Below, piece after piece: positions 1 through 8,415 of a DNA stretch of 25,672 nt. The DNA is from Ruminococcaceae bacterium UBA5891 (GTDB taxonomy: Bacteria > Bacillota > Clostridia > Oscillospirales > Acutalibacteraceae): NCBI GenBank assembly GCA_002431945.1, contig DJET01000056.1, positions 1 through 25,672 of the forward strand, given 5' to 3'. The notes below the pieces were generated by a model, which was not told where the DNA came from, made no database searches, and was given only the letters and a program-made list of their open reading frames with translations. Both the position numbers and the translations under genes were made by a program. Positions within the stretch are counted from its first letter, which is position 1. Each line of letters begins with the position of its first letter.

Positions 1-294
1 CGCATATCTTTAGGGCAGACCGCCGACGACCTTATAACCACCGCCTGTTATTCGGGCGGGTTTACCGATGAATTTTGGGAGTGCGACATGCGGCACTGTG
101 ACGAATATCTTTATTATGATATAGACTACGGTGCGGATGAATTTTTTGACGCGACCGCCGAAACGGTGCAGTTGGGCGGCAGTATGTGGGTAGAGGTATC
201 CGCCGGAATGGATGTTAAGGGCGCGGGGGCGTTTAAAATACCGATTACGGTAAGCGTTAAGCGCTTCGGAATTTCTGAGAGGTACTCAAAATGA
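1..294 (+). CDS. C-terminal end of a DUF4320-like (pseudopilin-like) protein, 5' partial
   Basis: The reading frame is open from base 1 with no start needed inside the window, so this is the 3' end (97 codons) of a gene that begins upstream. A Met codon at 88 lies inside this frame and has no convincing ribosome site, so I do not treat it as the start. The tail is rich in beta-type residues and ends with an 'IPITV...GISERYSK' type segment. I recall this kind of ending from DUF4320 proteins, small TadE-like pilus proteins encoded with Tad or conjugation loci in Clostridia. The hydrophobic N-terminus expected for that family lies outside the window, so the call rests on the C-terminal pattern and context only. 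The next gene starts within the stop codon (ATGA overlap), which suggests translational coupling. Confidence 0.55.
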   Translation, partial: RISLGQTADDLITTACYSGGFTDEFWECDMRHCDEYLYYDIDYGADEFFDATAETVQLGGSMWVEVSAGMDVKGAGAFKIPITVSVKRFGISERYSK

Positions 295-818
295 TTATTT
301 CTATGTTTAGCCACTGTGCGGTGCTTTTTAAGCGGCTCGAAAATTTTAAGAAATTCAAATCCTTTGTGGCTTTTAAACCGTTGGTCGGATTAAAAAATAC
401 ACGAGCCGACGGATATATCCCCGCCTGTATAATAACGGTCTGCGTGTGTATGGTTTTATCCGTTACCGTTTCCTTTATATCTGCTGTGACGGCGGTAAAT
501 CAATCTAAAAGAGATGTCCGTCAGGCGCTTGACGGATTTGTGACCCATAAATCCATAGAAATATATAACGGTGTAAAGAATTATTCGGAGTTTGCCGAAA
601 CGCTTGACGAGGAAAGCTTTGAAAGCATTTTAAGCGAGTATATGGGCAGTCAGGGAAACTATGAGATAAAGGATTTAAAAATAGAATTTCGCGAGACTGA
701 CAGGCTTAATTACACTGTAAGCTATACGCTTAAAGCGCCCGTAAGATTCGGGAATATAACCGTGGTGTATACCAATGTGCCGGTTAAAATAACCGGAGTA
801 TTTAACTTTAAATTCTAA
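291..818 (+). CDS. Membrane-anchored TadE/TadG-like minor pilin candidate, 175 aa
   Basis: The protein has a basic cytoplasmic N-terminus of about 40 residues, one transmembrane segment at about 44-66 (IPACIITVCVCMVLSVTVSF), then an extracytoplasmic region with a short helical part and alternating beta strands at the C-terminus. This is the architecture of TadE/TadG-like pseudopilins, but no diagnostic motif is visible, so the family is an inference from topology and neighbours. The start at 291 has the upstream purine stretch GAGAGGT and overlaps the previous stop by four bases. It lies between another pseudopilin-like gene and a membrane-anchored Cys-rich protein, which fits a pilus or cell-surface assembly set. 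Confidence 0.6.
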   Translation: MIISMFSHCAVLFKRLENFKKFKSFVAFKPLVGLKNTRADGYIPACIITVCVCMVLSVTVSFISAVTAVNQSKRDVRQALDGFVTHKSIEIYNGVKNYSEFAETLDEESFESILSEYMGSQGNYEIKDLKIEFRETDRLNYTVSYTLKAPVRFGNITVVYTNVPVKITGVFNFKF

Positions 819-830
819 GGAGGAAATCTA

Positions 831-1460
831 TTGAAAAAAATTGTTTTAATTATTTTAAGCTGTTTGCTTTGTGCCGGGTGTATTGCAGGCATTATATATG
901 CTGCTGCAAGAAAATCGGGCAAAAATGAAACAGTAAGCAGCGGGGATAATTCGGAAATAAAAATATCTGCCGAAATTCCCACAAGTGAGAGCAAAACAGA
1001 AAGCACAAAGGCTGAAATCGAGGACACCGGTAAGGGTTTAAAACCCGATGAAACCGAGGCGGATAAAATCCTGCAAAAAGCCGAGCAGAAAAAGGAAGTA
1101 TATACCGAGCCTGTATTGCAGGGCAGCGCGCAGGAAACTAAAAAATATATTCGCGACGCCGACCCCGAAACCGGAATTTCGTGGGACGGCGAGAGCAAAA
1201 TTATCTACCGCACGGCAGAGGGGCTTACCACCGAGAAAACCTACGGCGGATATTATGAGATACGACCAAACGAGTGGGTGCAACTGCCGTATGATATAAA
1301 AGAGGAAACAGTGACGGATAAATGCGAGCATTGCGGCAGGGTGCGCGGCGACGGAACAAACGGCACGTGCATAAGGTACAGCTTAGCTGACGGGGATATG
1401 ACCTGCCTTAACTGCGGAAAGACTATACCGAAACACACCTGCCATACCTGCGGTGGATAG
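831..1460 (+). CDS. Membrane-anchored protein with C-terminal zinc-ribbon-like Cys motifs, 209 aa
   Basis: The start is a TTG at 831, chosen because AAGGAGG lies at the right distance upstream and the reading begins with Lys-Lys and a hydrophobic segment (residues about 3-26). That segment could be a signal anchor. It contains a weak lipobox-like LCAGC, but Cys at the -3 position is atypical, so lipoprotein processing is uncertain. Residues about 30-100 are charged and low in complexity, as in an extended stalk. The C-terminal 50 residues carry the Cys pairs CEHC and CLNC, followed by a CHTC at the very end, plus an isolated Cys between the first two pairs. This would suit one or two structural zinc sites. 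I recall similar proteins beside pilus-like loci of Clostridia. No enzymatic function is evident. Confidence 0.6.
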   Translation: MKKIVLIILSCLLCAGCIAGIIYAAARKSGKNETVSSGDNSEIKISAEIPTSESKTESTKAEIEDTGKGLKPDETEADKILQKAEQKKEVYTEPVLQGSAQETKKYIRDADPETGISWDGESKIIYRTAEGLTTEKTYGGYYEIRPNEWVQLPYDIKEETVTDKCEHCGRVRGDGTNGTCIRYSLADGDMTCLNCGKTIPKHTCHTCGG

Positions 1461-1463
1461 CCT

Positions 1464-3797
1464 ATGAGAAGATTAAAAATATTTTTAGGCGCGGTGTTCG
1501 CCGTAATAATTTCAGTAATATTTACCGTTCCTTGCTTTGCCCTTAATTTTAACGGCTCAAGCTCTGCGGCAGGCGACGGCAGCAGTACCACGAATTCAAC
1601 GGGCGGCTACGCCATACCGGATATGCTTGCCAACAACAGCAACCGCGCCGTGGGTTACAGATTTACGGTAATAGACAATAAGGGCAACGGTATAAACGGG
1701 AGCAAGGATGTTTACCGTTATGCCACGCACAGTAAAGACGGGAAAAATTATCTTACATATTATAAGCCCAACGCGAAATATCCTAAAACATATATCCGCG
1801 GGAATTACAGCTGGCTTTCGGTCAGCACAAGTAACGGATATTTGGGCTGTTGGTGGGATAAGGATTTAGGGCTTGCCTTACCCGAACTTACTACGCAGAT
1901 AGAGGGCTGGTGCAACGACAGCAATGTATATAAGCTGCTATCCAAGCTATGGAGTATAAGCATATCCACCCTCGAAAGCAGCCGCTGGGCTGTGCTTATA
2001 GAGCCTATATTCCCGGTTAAAATTCAGGGTACATACCATTCCCTGACCGTTACCGAAATAGCCTTTTACGGCTCTACAAAATTCGGGATAACAAGCAACG
2101 GCAATATATCCTCTAACAGCAATAGCTGGGGCTTTATTGCAAACTATACCAACCGCCATTTGCCAAATTCCCTGCGGTTAAAGGCGGCGTATGTCGGCAT
2201 ACCCGCGGCGGCAAGCACCGCAACCCGCATAACCTTTGAATCCATCATTAAGAACGGCTACGGCGCGGCAATACTCTACGGCAGCAACCTTTCAAGACCC
2301 GCGCAGTATTACCTTGATGTAAACGGTATTTTAAATGATGAAATGGTTTACGATCTTAAAGACTGCGGCACCTGTGATGTATATGTAAACGGCAAATTGG
2401 TTGCAAACGATGTTACCGACTACTACCAAAAGGTGGACGCGGGTTCGAGCTATAAGATAACGGATGTAAAGCCGAAAGCTCATTTAGACTATAACGGCGC
2501 CTCGTGGCGCGGCGACGCGATTGAGGGCAAGGTTACAAAGAATATTGCCGTCTGCCCGGACTTTACAACAAAGAAATTTTATCTTGATGTAAACGGAGTA
2601 TTGGACGGCGAGCAGGAGGTTACTCTTGACGGCTGGTGCACTTTTGATATTTACCTTGACGGCAAGCTGTATAAGGAAAAGGTTTCGGACTTTTATGAAA
2701 AGATAAAGTACGGCACGGCGTATACAATTACAAATATCCGCCCGGCAGAGGGCAAAACCTTTTTCGGCGCGGTTACCGACCTTGCGCCGTATCCCAGCAG
2801 CAAGCACAGCTTTCCGAGATACCCGTCCGGGCTTTCGGGAACAATGGGGTTAGATAACCAATATATCTTTTTAGGGCTTGAAACAGATAAACCGCTTGAG
2901 GCGGTGCTAATAGAGGCAAACGCCCCGTACCGCGAGGAAACCTATGTTATAACAAGCGGGTTTATAGTAAACCCATCGGGCAGAGATTACACGCCGGATA
3001 AAGGCTTAAAGGCAAGGCTTGAAATAATAACGCCCGCGGAGATTATATACAGCGAAGAAAAAAGCGTTATAGTACCTAAAAAGGATAAAAACCTATGCTA
3101 TTTCAAGTGGCGAGTGCCGAAGGATATAGGCGGAGAAGTATCAGCGCGCCTTACGGTTGTATCTGACGGTAAGGATATATTTACGGACGGGAAAAGCTAC
3201 GATACCGTGCCGTATACATACCTTACAACGCCCGACACCTCGTATGAGGCGGCAGCGCCCGCAGGATTTAGTATTGCGTATCCGCCCGGAGAGACCGAGG
3301 GCTATGCTACCTGGTGGGAGTATGTATATACAGATACAGGCTTTGAAAAAAGGGACTACGGCATAGGAATTGACGGCAGCCCCGACGCGCTTTACCCTAT
3401 GCGCGGGGCAGATAACAAAATATCCTCGGGCAGAGGGTTTTACGCAAACATAGCGGCGAATTTCACGGCTGTTTCTGGCAGGAATACAGCGCTATACAAT
3501 TCCTACACCGATGTGCAGTATATAACGGCGCTGTTTCCGGAGTTCGGGTACGCGGAAGTTCAGAACAAGTGTAAAACGCTTATTAAAAACACTTTAAACG
3601 GCTTTTTTGAGTTCCCGGATAATTTCGGCTACGGTAAGCAGCACTTTATACCGCTGAGCTACCCCGACGGGAATTATGTTATTCAGCTTATTAAAACAGA
3701 TATGTGGACGCCCGCCGGGGCTGTTACGTCTAAGGAAAACTCGAAGCCGCTTAAAATATCCGGCAGCGTTTACGATGAATACTATATAGGACGGTGA
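1464..3797 (+). CDS. Large secreted surface protein with a ~90-residue duplication, 777 aa
   Basis: The N-terminus is a classic signal peptide (MRRLK, hydrophobic core, probable cleavage after CFA near residue 26). The mature protein is rich in Tyr, Gly, Asn and Ser, as in exported beta-rich surface proteins. Residues about 282-371 and 372-455 are a tandem duplication. Each unit opens with a [YF]YLDVNG[IV]L segment and continues with a [VI]Y[VL][ND]GKL segment and a [YI]KI/YTI[TD][ND][VI][KR]P segment. No sortase signal or C-terminal membrane anchor is seen, so the protein may be secreted or held by partners. It starts four bases after the previous gene and ends seven bases before the adhesin gene, so the three are probably cotranscribed. 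I do not recognise a named family. A role in mating-pair contact is inference from position. Confidence 0.7.
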   Translation: MRRLKIFLGAVFAVIISVIFTVPCFALNFNGSSSAAGDGSSTTNSTGGYAIPDMLANNSNRAVGYRFTVIDNKGNGINGSKDVYRYATHSKDGKNYLTYYKPNAKYPKTYIRGNYSWLSVSTSNGYLGCWWDKDLGLALPELTTQIEGWCNDSNVYKLLSKLWSISISTLESSRWAVLIEPIFPVKIQGTYHSLTVTEIAFYGSTKFGITSNGNISSNSNSWGFIANYTNRHLPNSLRLKAAYVGIPAAASTATRITFESIIKNGYGAAILYGSNLSRPAQYYLDVNGILNDEMVYDLKDCGTCDVYVNGKLVANDVTDYYQKVDAGSSYKITDVKPKAHLDYNGASWRGDAIEGKVTKNIAVCPDFTTKKFYLDVNGVLDGEQEVTLDGWCTFDIYLDGKLYKEKVSDFYEKIKYGTAYTITNIRPAEGKTFFGAVTDLAPYPSSKHSFPRYPSGLSGTMGLDNQYIFLGLETDKPLEAVLIEANAPYREETYVITSGFIVNPSGRDYTPDKGLKARLEIITPAEIIYSEEKSVIVPKKDKNLCYFKWRVPKDIGGEVSARLTVVSDGKDIFTDGKSYDTVPYTYLTTPDTSYEAAAPAGFSIAYPPGETEGYATWWEYVYTDTGFEKRDYGIGIDGSPDALYPMRGADNKISSGRGFYANIAANFTAVSGRNTALYNSYTDVQYITALFPEFGYAEVQNKCKTLIKNTLNGFFEFPDNFGYGKQHFIPLSYPDGNYVIQLIKTDMWTPAGAVTSKENSKPLKISGSVYDEYYIGR

Positions 3798-3803
3798 TTT
3801 TTT

Positions 3804-6209
3804 ATGTTTTTATTAAAAGACAAATATCATAAAATCGTTTGTTGTTTTATGATTATGGTAATTTTGGCGAGCTCGCTTTTAAATTTGTCCGCCGCACCCG
3901 CGGCAGATATTCCGAGCAAAATGCTTGATAATATCTATTTGGACGCGCTTACATACACGGGATATAAGACAGATGTGCAGAAAGCGGACGGCAGTATTTT
4001 TAAAACCTACAGCGGCAATGCTCCGGCGTCGGTGCGGTCGGGCATAGGCTACGGCACAGGCCCGTCGGGGCTTGAAACCGTGGCGGCAGGCAATAAAACA
4101 GGCAAAGCGCCGGATATTGCAAAATTTAAAGCTAACGGGCTTTGCTGCGCTTCGTATGTATCATATGTCTACTACAATTATCTGCCGAATATAGCGCGAA
4201 TGGATGTTTCCAAAATTCCGCAGCCCGCAAATCCCCGCTCGCCCATATCATATAACAGCGCGGTTGAAAATTGGGTGAAGTCGGGCGGTGCCAGAAAAAT
4301 TGCATTTACCCAAGGCACAAACAGCTTTACGCCGGCAGAGGAGATTCCAATCGGCTCCCTTATAATCTTCAAGCATAAAACTACGGGAGAAATAGCGCAT
4401 TTGGCTCTTTATGCGGGATATTATGCGGGCAAGCATTTTGTAACCCATGTGGGCAATGAGCGCGGGCCCGAAATTTCTACCGTTGAGGGAATGAGCAAGG
4501 GCAGCTACCCGGAGGTGGTAACGCAGGTTGTAGTGCCGGTAGTAGGCGAGCCGGTGGGGACAATATCCGTATATAAAACGGACGAAAACGGCAAGCCGCT
4601 TGCGGGCGCTAAATTCAAAGCAACAATGGCAGACCACCCGGAATATTCTTTTCTTATAGACCCGACCGATGAAAACGGCAACGCTAAGATGAATATGGGG
4701 CTGCCCTACGGCAAATATATTCTTACTGAAATCGAGTTCCCGGAGGGGTATACCTATTCGGGGCAAAAGGAGTATACCGTGGAGATATGCGACGAAACGC
4801 AGTTTGTAACCCTGCGTGCCGTTAACAGGCTTAAAAGCTCTAAACTTACCGTAATTAAGGTGGATTCCGAAACCGGGCAGACCGTAAAGGGCGTTACGGG
4901 CTTTAAGATAAAAAATCTTAAAACCGATACGGAAAGCGAAACATATTACACCGATGAAAACGGTTTTTTAACACTACCTGATGAGATTACATACGGAGAT
5001 TATGAATTGATTGAAGTCATACCGCCGAACGGATATGTTTTAAACACAACGCCGATTTCATTCAGCATTGACGGCAATACGCCGGAGGTGGTAATAAGGC
5101 TTTCGGACAGACCTAAAAAGGGTAAAATATCCGTGCTTAAAAGGGGCGAAATGTTTTCGTCCGTAACAGAAGAAGACGGCATATATACTCCCGTTTACAG
5201 CGAAAAGGGCTTAAAGGGCGCGGAATTTGAGGTGACCGCCGCAGAGGATATTTATACCGCGGACGGGACGCTGAGAATTTCAAAAGGCGCATCGGCAGAT
5301 ACGCTTGTGACCGATGAAAGCGGAAAAGCGGTAAGCAAAGAGCTATACCCAGGCAAATATCTTTTAAGGGAAATATCTGCGCCGGAGGGATATATTTTAA
5401 ACGCCGAACCCCGCGAGATAACCGTTGTTTCGGGCATTACTTCGGCAGAAATATTTAACGAACGCAAAAAGCAGGAATTTAAGCTGAAAAAGGAGCTTGA
5501 AACCGATCAAAAATTCGGGATAGGGTTTAACGGAGAGATTTTGAATATACGGTTCGGGCTGTTCTCAAAAACCGAGCTTACAGCGCTTGACGGCAGCATT
5601 ATTCCGGCGGACGGGCTAATAGAGAGTGCCTCGCCCGACGAAGACGGTTTTTTAAGCTTTACGGCAGATATGCCGTATAACGCCGAGTGCTATATAAAGG
5701 AGTTGGAAACCGACGGGCATTATATTTTAAGCGATGAGCAATATTTAAGCGGAGATACCGCAGAAAATAAAATTATACGGGGCAGTATAGAGGGGCTTAA
5801 AACAGATCCGAACGGCAGGGTTTTAAAGGGTGCGGTCATAGGGCTGTTTTATCCTTTTGAAACAGAGTTTTCTAAGGATACTGCATTAGAGACTTTTGAA
5901 ACCGACGAAACAGGCAGATTTTCATTTGAAAATGTGCCATACGGCGAGTGGATCATCCGCGAGCTTAAAGCCCCGGACGGATATATTTTATCCGAAGAAA
6001 ATTATGCCGTGACGGTAAAGGAAAACGGCGAAACGGTAAAGTTTAATATTAAAAACAGCAAAATACCGGAGCCGCCGTCAGCCCCCGAAAGCCCAAAAAC
6101 AGGAGATACGGCAAATCTTTTAATACCGTCTGCAGTGCTGTTTACGGCGCTTGCGGTAATTATATTTTTAAGTAAAAAATTAAAAAAGAGAGGTTATATA
6201 AATGAATAA
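3804..6209 (+). CDS. NlpC/P60-like hydrolase head fused to SpaA/Cna-B repeats with sortase signal, 801 aa
   Basis: Signal peptide at residues 1-30. Residues about 40-245 look like an NlpC/P60 or CHAP-type cysteine peptidase: a Cys in NGLCCASYV (C114/C115) at the start of a helix and a His in GEIAHLALY (H199), which suits a papain-like Cys-His pair. About five B-type (SpaA/Cna-B) domains follow. They are recognised by opening I-S-V-x-K strands (for example K258) and closing L-x-E-x-x-x-P-x-G-Y strands (E309 and equivalents), the usual isopeptide Lys/Glu positions. The fourth unit is the most divergent. The C-terminus is SPKTG (763-767), a hydrophobic stretch and KKLKKR, a cell-wall sorting signal with Ser in place of the usual Leu. 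The likely role is a wall-anchored adhesin that can also trim peptidoglycan for mating contact. The catalytic assignment is weaker than the adhesin assignment. Confidence 0.82.
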   Translation: MFLLKDKYHKIVCCFMIMVILASSLLNLSAAPAADIPSKMLDNIYLDALTYTGYKTDVQKADGSIFKTYSGNAPASVRSGIGYGTGPSGLETVAAGNKTGKAPDIAKFKANGLCCASYVSYVYYNYLPNIARMDVSKIPQPANPRSPISYNSAVENWVKSGGARKIAFTQGTNSFTPAEEIPIGSLIIFKHKTTGEIAHLALYAGYYAGKHFVTHVGNERGPEISTVEGMSKGSYPEVVTQVVVPVVGEPVGTISVYKTDENGKPLAGAKFKATMADHPEYSFLIDPTDENGNAKMNMGLPYGKYILTEIEFPEGYTYSGQKEYTVEICDETQFVTLRAVNRLKSSKLTVIKVDSETGQTVKGVTGFKIKNLKTDTESETYYTDENGFLTLPDEITYGDYELIEVIPPNGYVLNTTPISFSIDGNTPEVVIRLSDRPKKGKISVLKRGEMFSSVTEEDGIYTPVYSEKGLKGAEFEVTAAEDIYTADGTLRISKGASADTLVTDESGKAVSKELYPGKYLLREISAPEGYILNAEPREITVVSGITSAEIFNERKKQEFKLKKELETDQKFGIGFNGEILNIRFGLFSKTELTALDGSIIPADGLIESASPDEDGFLSFTADMPYNAECYIKELETDGHYILSDEQYLSGDTAENKIIRGSIEGLKTDPNGRVLKGAVIGLFYPFETEFSKDTALETFETDETGRFSFENVPYGEWIIRELKAPDGYILSEENYAVTVKENGETVKFNIKNSKIPEPPSAPESPKTGDTANLLIPSAVLFTALAVIIFLSKKLKKRGYINE

Positions 6210-6651
6210 TTACAATTTATCTTTTGTAAATTTATCCGAGATACGCTTTTTAACAGGAGATATAGGCGAACAGGAAAACGCCGACGCTATGCTGCAGGAA
6301 CGCGGGCTTTTAACCGACAAGGGCAACCCGTCCGTTTCGGGCATTGCGGAGCAAAACGAGCATGATACGCCGCTGCTTTTAAACAGGATTTGGGCAAAGC
6401 TTCAATTCCGTGAAAACAGCTTTGAATGTATACGGAATACATACTTAAAAATGTATTCCGAAAAGGACTACACCGGAATGTTTTTATTTACCGTTTTATT
6501 GTACGGGTTTATAGGGTGGCGGACTTCGCTTAATTTAAACCTTATGTCCTCCCGTAAAGAAATGCTTAAAATCTTTTTCGGGGAATTTGTACGGACGCTT
6601 GAAGATTTTAAACCGAAACGGAGCGCGAAGTATGGGGAAAAAGAAGAATAG
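6202..6651 (+). CDS. Unknown protein, 149 aa
   Basis: The start at 6202 has GAGAGGT upstream and overlaps the adhesin stop by eight bases. The product is soluble and mixed alpha/beta, with one moderately hydrophobic patch near residues 90-112 (TGMFLFTVLLYGFIGW) that might be a membrane-associated helix. I recognise no domain. It lies between the surface module and the VirB2-like gene, whose start is inside this gene's last 20 bases. That overlap and the operon position suggest an accessory transfer function, but this is inference only. Confidence 0.6.
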   Translation: MNNYNLSFVNLSEIRFLTGDIGEQENADAMLQERGLLTDKGNPSVSGIAEQNEHDTPLLLNRIWAKLQFRENSFECIRNTYLKMYSEKDYTGMFLFTVLLYGFIGWRTSLNLNLMSSRKEMLKIFFGEFVRTLEDFKPKRSAKYGEKEE

Positions 6652-6976
6652 GCTTTTAGGCTTTCTGTGCTTTGCCGCCGTTTTAATTCTGCTTTTCTCG
6701 CTTAATGTTTTTGCTGCGGGTGAGGATATTTTCACTTTAGGCGACAGGATAATCCGCGATGTATACAACCATATTGCCGGAATATCTACTGTGCTGGCGG
6801 CGCTTATGTCGGCTATTGCCGTAATAACTATTAAATTAAGCAGCACACAGCAGAAATCCGACGCGGGGCTTGCTTGGCTTAAAAGGATATGGGCTTCGTG
6901 GGCGGTTATTAACGGAATAGGCGCGTTTATTGCCTATATTCAGCCCCTATTCGCAGGCTACAACCGACTGCCTTGA
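6632..6976 (+). CDS. VirB2/TrbC-like small membrane protein of the transfer channel, 114 aa
   Basis: I place the start at the ATG at 6632 because it gives a MGKKKNR basic end followed by a signal-type hydrophobic core and an AAG cleavage-like site. An upstream Met in frame at 6587 would add an unlikely hydrophilic extension. After the signal there are two hydrophobic helices (about ISTVLAALMSAIAVITIKLS and WASWAVINGIGAFIAYIQPL) separated by a short basic/polar loop. That is the topology of VirB2/TrbC-type conjugative pilins and their Gram-positive counterparts. It is followed nine bases later by a VirB6-like gene, the usual order in such operons. The sequence similarity is topological, so the family call is moderate. 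The ribosome site is weak, which fits coupling to the overlapping upstream gene. Confidence 0.65.
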   Translation: MGKKKNRLLGFLCFAAVLILLFSLNVFAAGEDIFTLGDRIIRDVYNHIAGISTVLAALMSAIAVITIKLSSTQQKSDAGLAWLKRIWASWAVINGIGAFIAYIQPLFAGYNRLP

Positions 6977-6984
6977 GGTAAGCT

Positions 6985-8415
6985 ATGATTAACCTTATTT
7001 TAAAGGATTTGGTGCTATGGCTTTTCGGACTGTTTCTTGATTTAATGAATTATTGCGCCGACGCGCTGTTGGGGCTTATGAATACGGACCTTGCGTACTT
7101 TGAAAGCAATGTGCCGATTATAGTAAGGCTATACGGCGTTTTCACCGCGATAGGCTGGGGATTTTTAATAGGCAATTGCGCCTTTCAGTGCCTTAAAGCT
7201 ATGTTTGCGGGTTTGGGTTTTGAAACCGAATCGCCCGCTATACTGCTTGTGCGCACTTTCCTTTTCGGCTTTCTGCTTATAATGTCCAAACAGGTTTGTG
7301 AAATAGGGCTGTCAATTGGTAAAACCTTAATGGAGCTTATAGGTTTACCGGAAAAGGCAAGCATAACCTTTCCCGACGACAGTATGTTCCCCGACCTTAC
7401 AAGCTCTTGGCTTTTAATAGTTATTATAGGGGTGTTAATAGGGTCGCAGCTGATTAAATTATTCTTTGAAATAGGCGAGCGTTATGTTGTGGTGGCAATA
7501 TTAACCCTTTTCAGCCCGGTAGCCTTTGCAATGGGCGGCAGCCGCTCCACAAAGGATATTTGTTCGGGTTTTGTGCGCACCTACGCCTCGATGATACTTC
7601 TGCTTGTTTCAAATGTCTTATTTTTAAAGCTTATTTATTCCGCATTATCTGCAATGCCGGACGGCGTTATGATACTCCCTTGGACGGTGCTTATAGTGGG
7701 CATTGCGAGGGTGGCGCGAAAAGCGGACAACCTGCTTTCAAAAATAGGGCTTAATCCGTCATTTACGGGAGATCCGTTAGGAAACGGATCGGGCAGGGCG
7801 GTTGCATTTATGGCAGCGCGAAGTATTTTAAGCTCAGCAGCACATTCGGCTGATAAGCACAGTAATACGGCAGGAAAAAACAGGTCTGAATTTAAGGCAG
7901 ATAATACGGGAAATACGCATAACCGTAGCAATGCAAGCAGCAGAAACACGGCGCATAACAGCAGCAGAGCGAATGCAAGAGTTAACAGTAATGTAAATGC
8001 GGCAAGTAATGCAGGGGTTAATAATACTGTTCGTAACAGCTCGTCGGTAAATTCGGCGGACTTCGGAAAAACCGCCGTTACAGGCACAAATTTAAACCGT
8101 TTCGGGGGCAATAAAACACCGGGACAGAAAGGAGACGCGAGGGTTGATAATAAAAACACGGCAAGCGGCAGAAATGCGGCGAATGCTGCCCGAAATACGG
8201 CAGTCGTCGGCGGAAAGAAGAATAATATCGGCGCTCAGAAATACGGCGGTAAATATACCGGAACAAAAATATTCGGAGCAAAGGGAGCTAAGAATACGGC
8301 GTGGAAGCCGGATAAGAGCTTTAGTCATAATCCTGTCGGGAAGCGTTTCGGACAGAGCGATGCCCCGCCGGAGACAAAGCCGGAAAAGGCGGTAGAAAAT
8401 GAGCCGAACCAGTAA
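6985..8415 (+). CDS. VirB6/TrbL-like polytopic channel protein with Asn/Ser-rich tail, 476 aa
   Basis: Residues 1-260 contain about six hydrophobic helices, with motifs such as AILTLFSPVAFAMGGSRSTK that I know from TrbL/VirB6-type proteins of Firmicutes conjugation systems. These form the inner-membrane part of the type IV secretion channel. The C-terminal 200 residues are hydrophilic, low in complexity and rich in Asn, Ser, Ala, Gly and Lys, typical of cytoplasmic disordered tails in this family. The start at 6985 has TGAGGT at good spacing. It follows the VirB2-like gene by eight bases and overlaps the next gene by 17. Later genes in the same direction encode PrgI and VirB4, its expected partners. 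Sure of the topology, fairly sure of the family. Confidence 0.85.
   Translation: MINLILKDLVLWLFGLFLDLMNYCADALLGLMNTDLAYFESNVPIIVRLYGVFTAIGWGFLIGNCAFQCLKAMFAGLGFETESPAILLVRTFLFGFLLIMSKQVCEIGLSIGKTLMELIGLPEKASITFPDDSMFPDLTSSWLLIVIIGVLIGSQLIKLFFEIGERYVVVAILTLFSPVAFAMGGSRSTKDICSGFVRTYASMILLLVSNVLFLKLIYSALSAMPDGVMILPWTVLIVGIARVARKADNLLSKIGLNPSFTGDPLGNGSGRAVAFMAARSILSSAAHSADKHSNTAGKNRSEFKADNTGNTHNRSNASSRNTAHNSSRANARVNSNVNAASNAGVNNTVRNSSSVNSADFGKTAVTGTNLNRFGGNKTPGQKGDARVDNKNTASGRNAANAARNTAVVGGKKNNIGAQKYGGKYTGTKIFGAKGAKNTAWKPDKSFSHNPVGKRFGQSDAPPETKPEKAVENEPNQ

Noticed and set aside
4248..4766. Minus-strand open frame of 172 codons inside the adhesin
   Set aside because: Lies wholly opposite a strongly supported coding region and has no ribosome site or domain.
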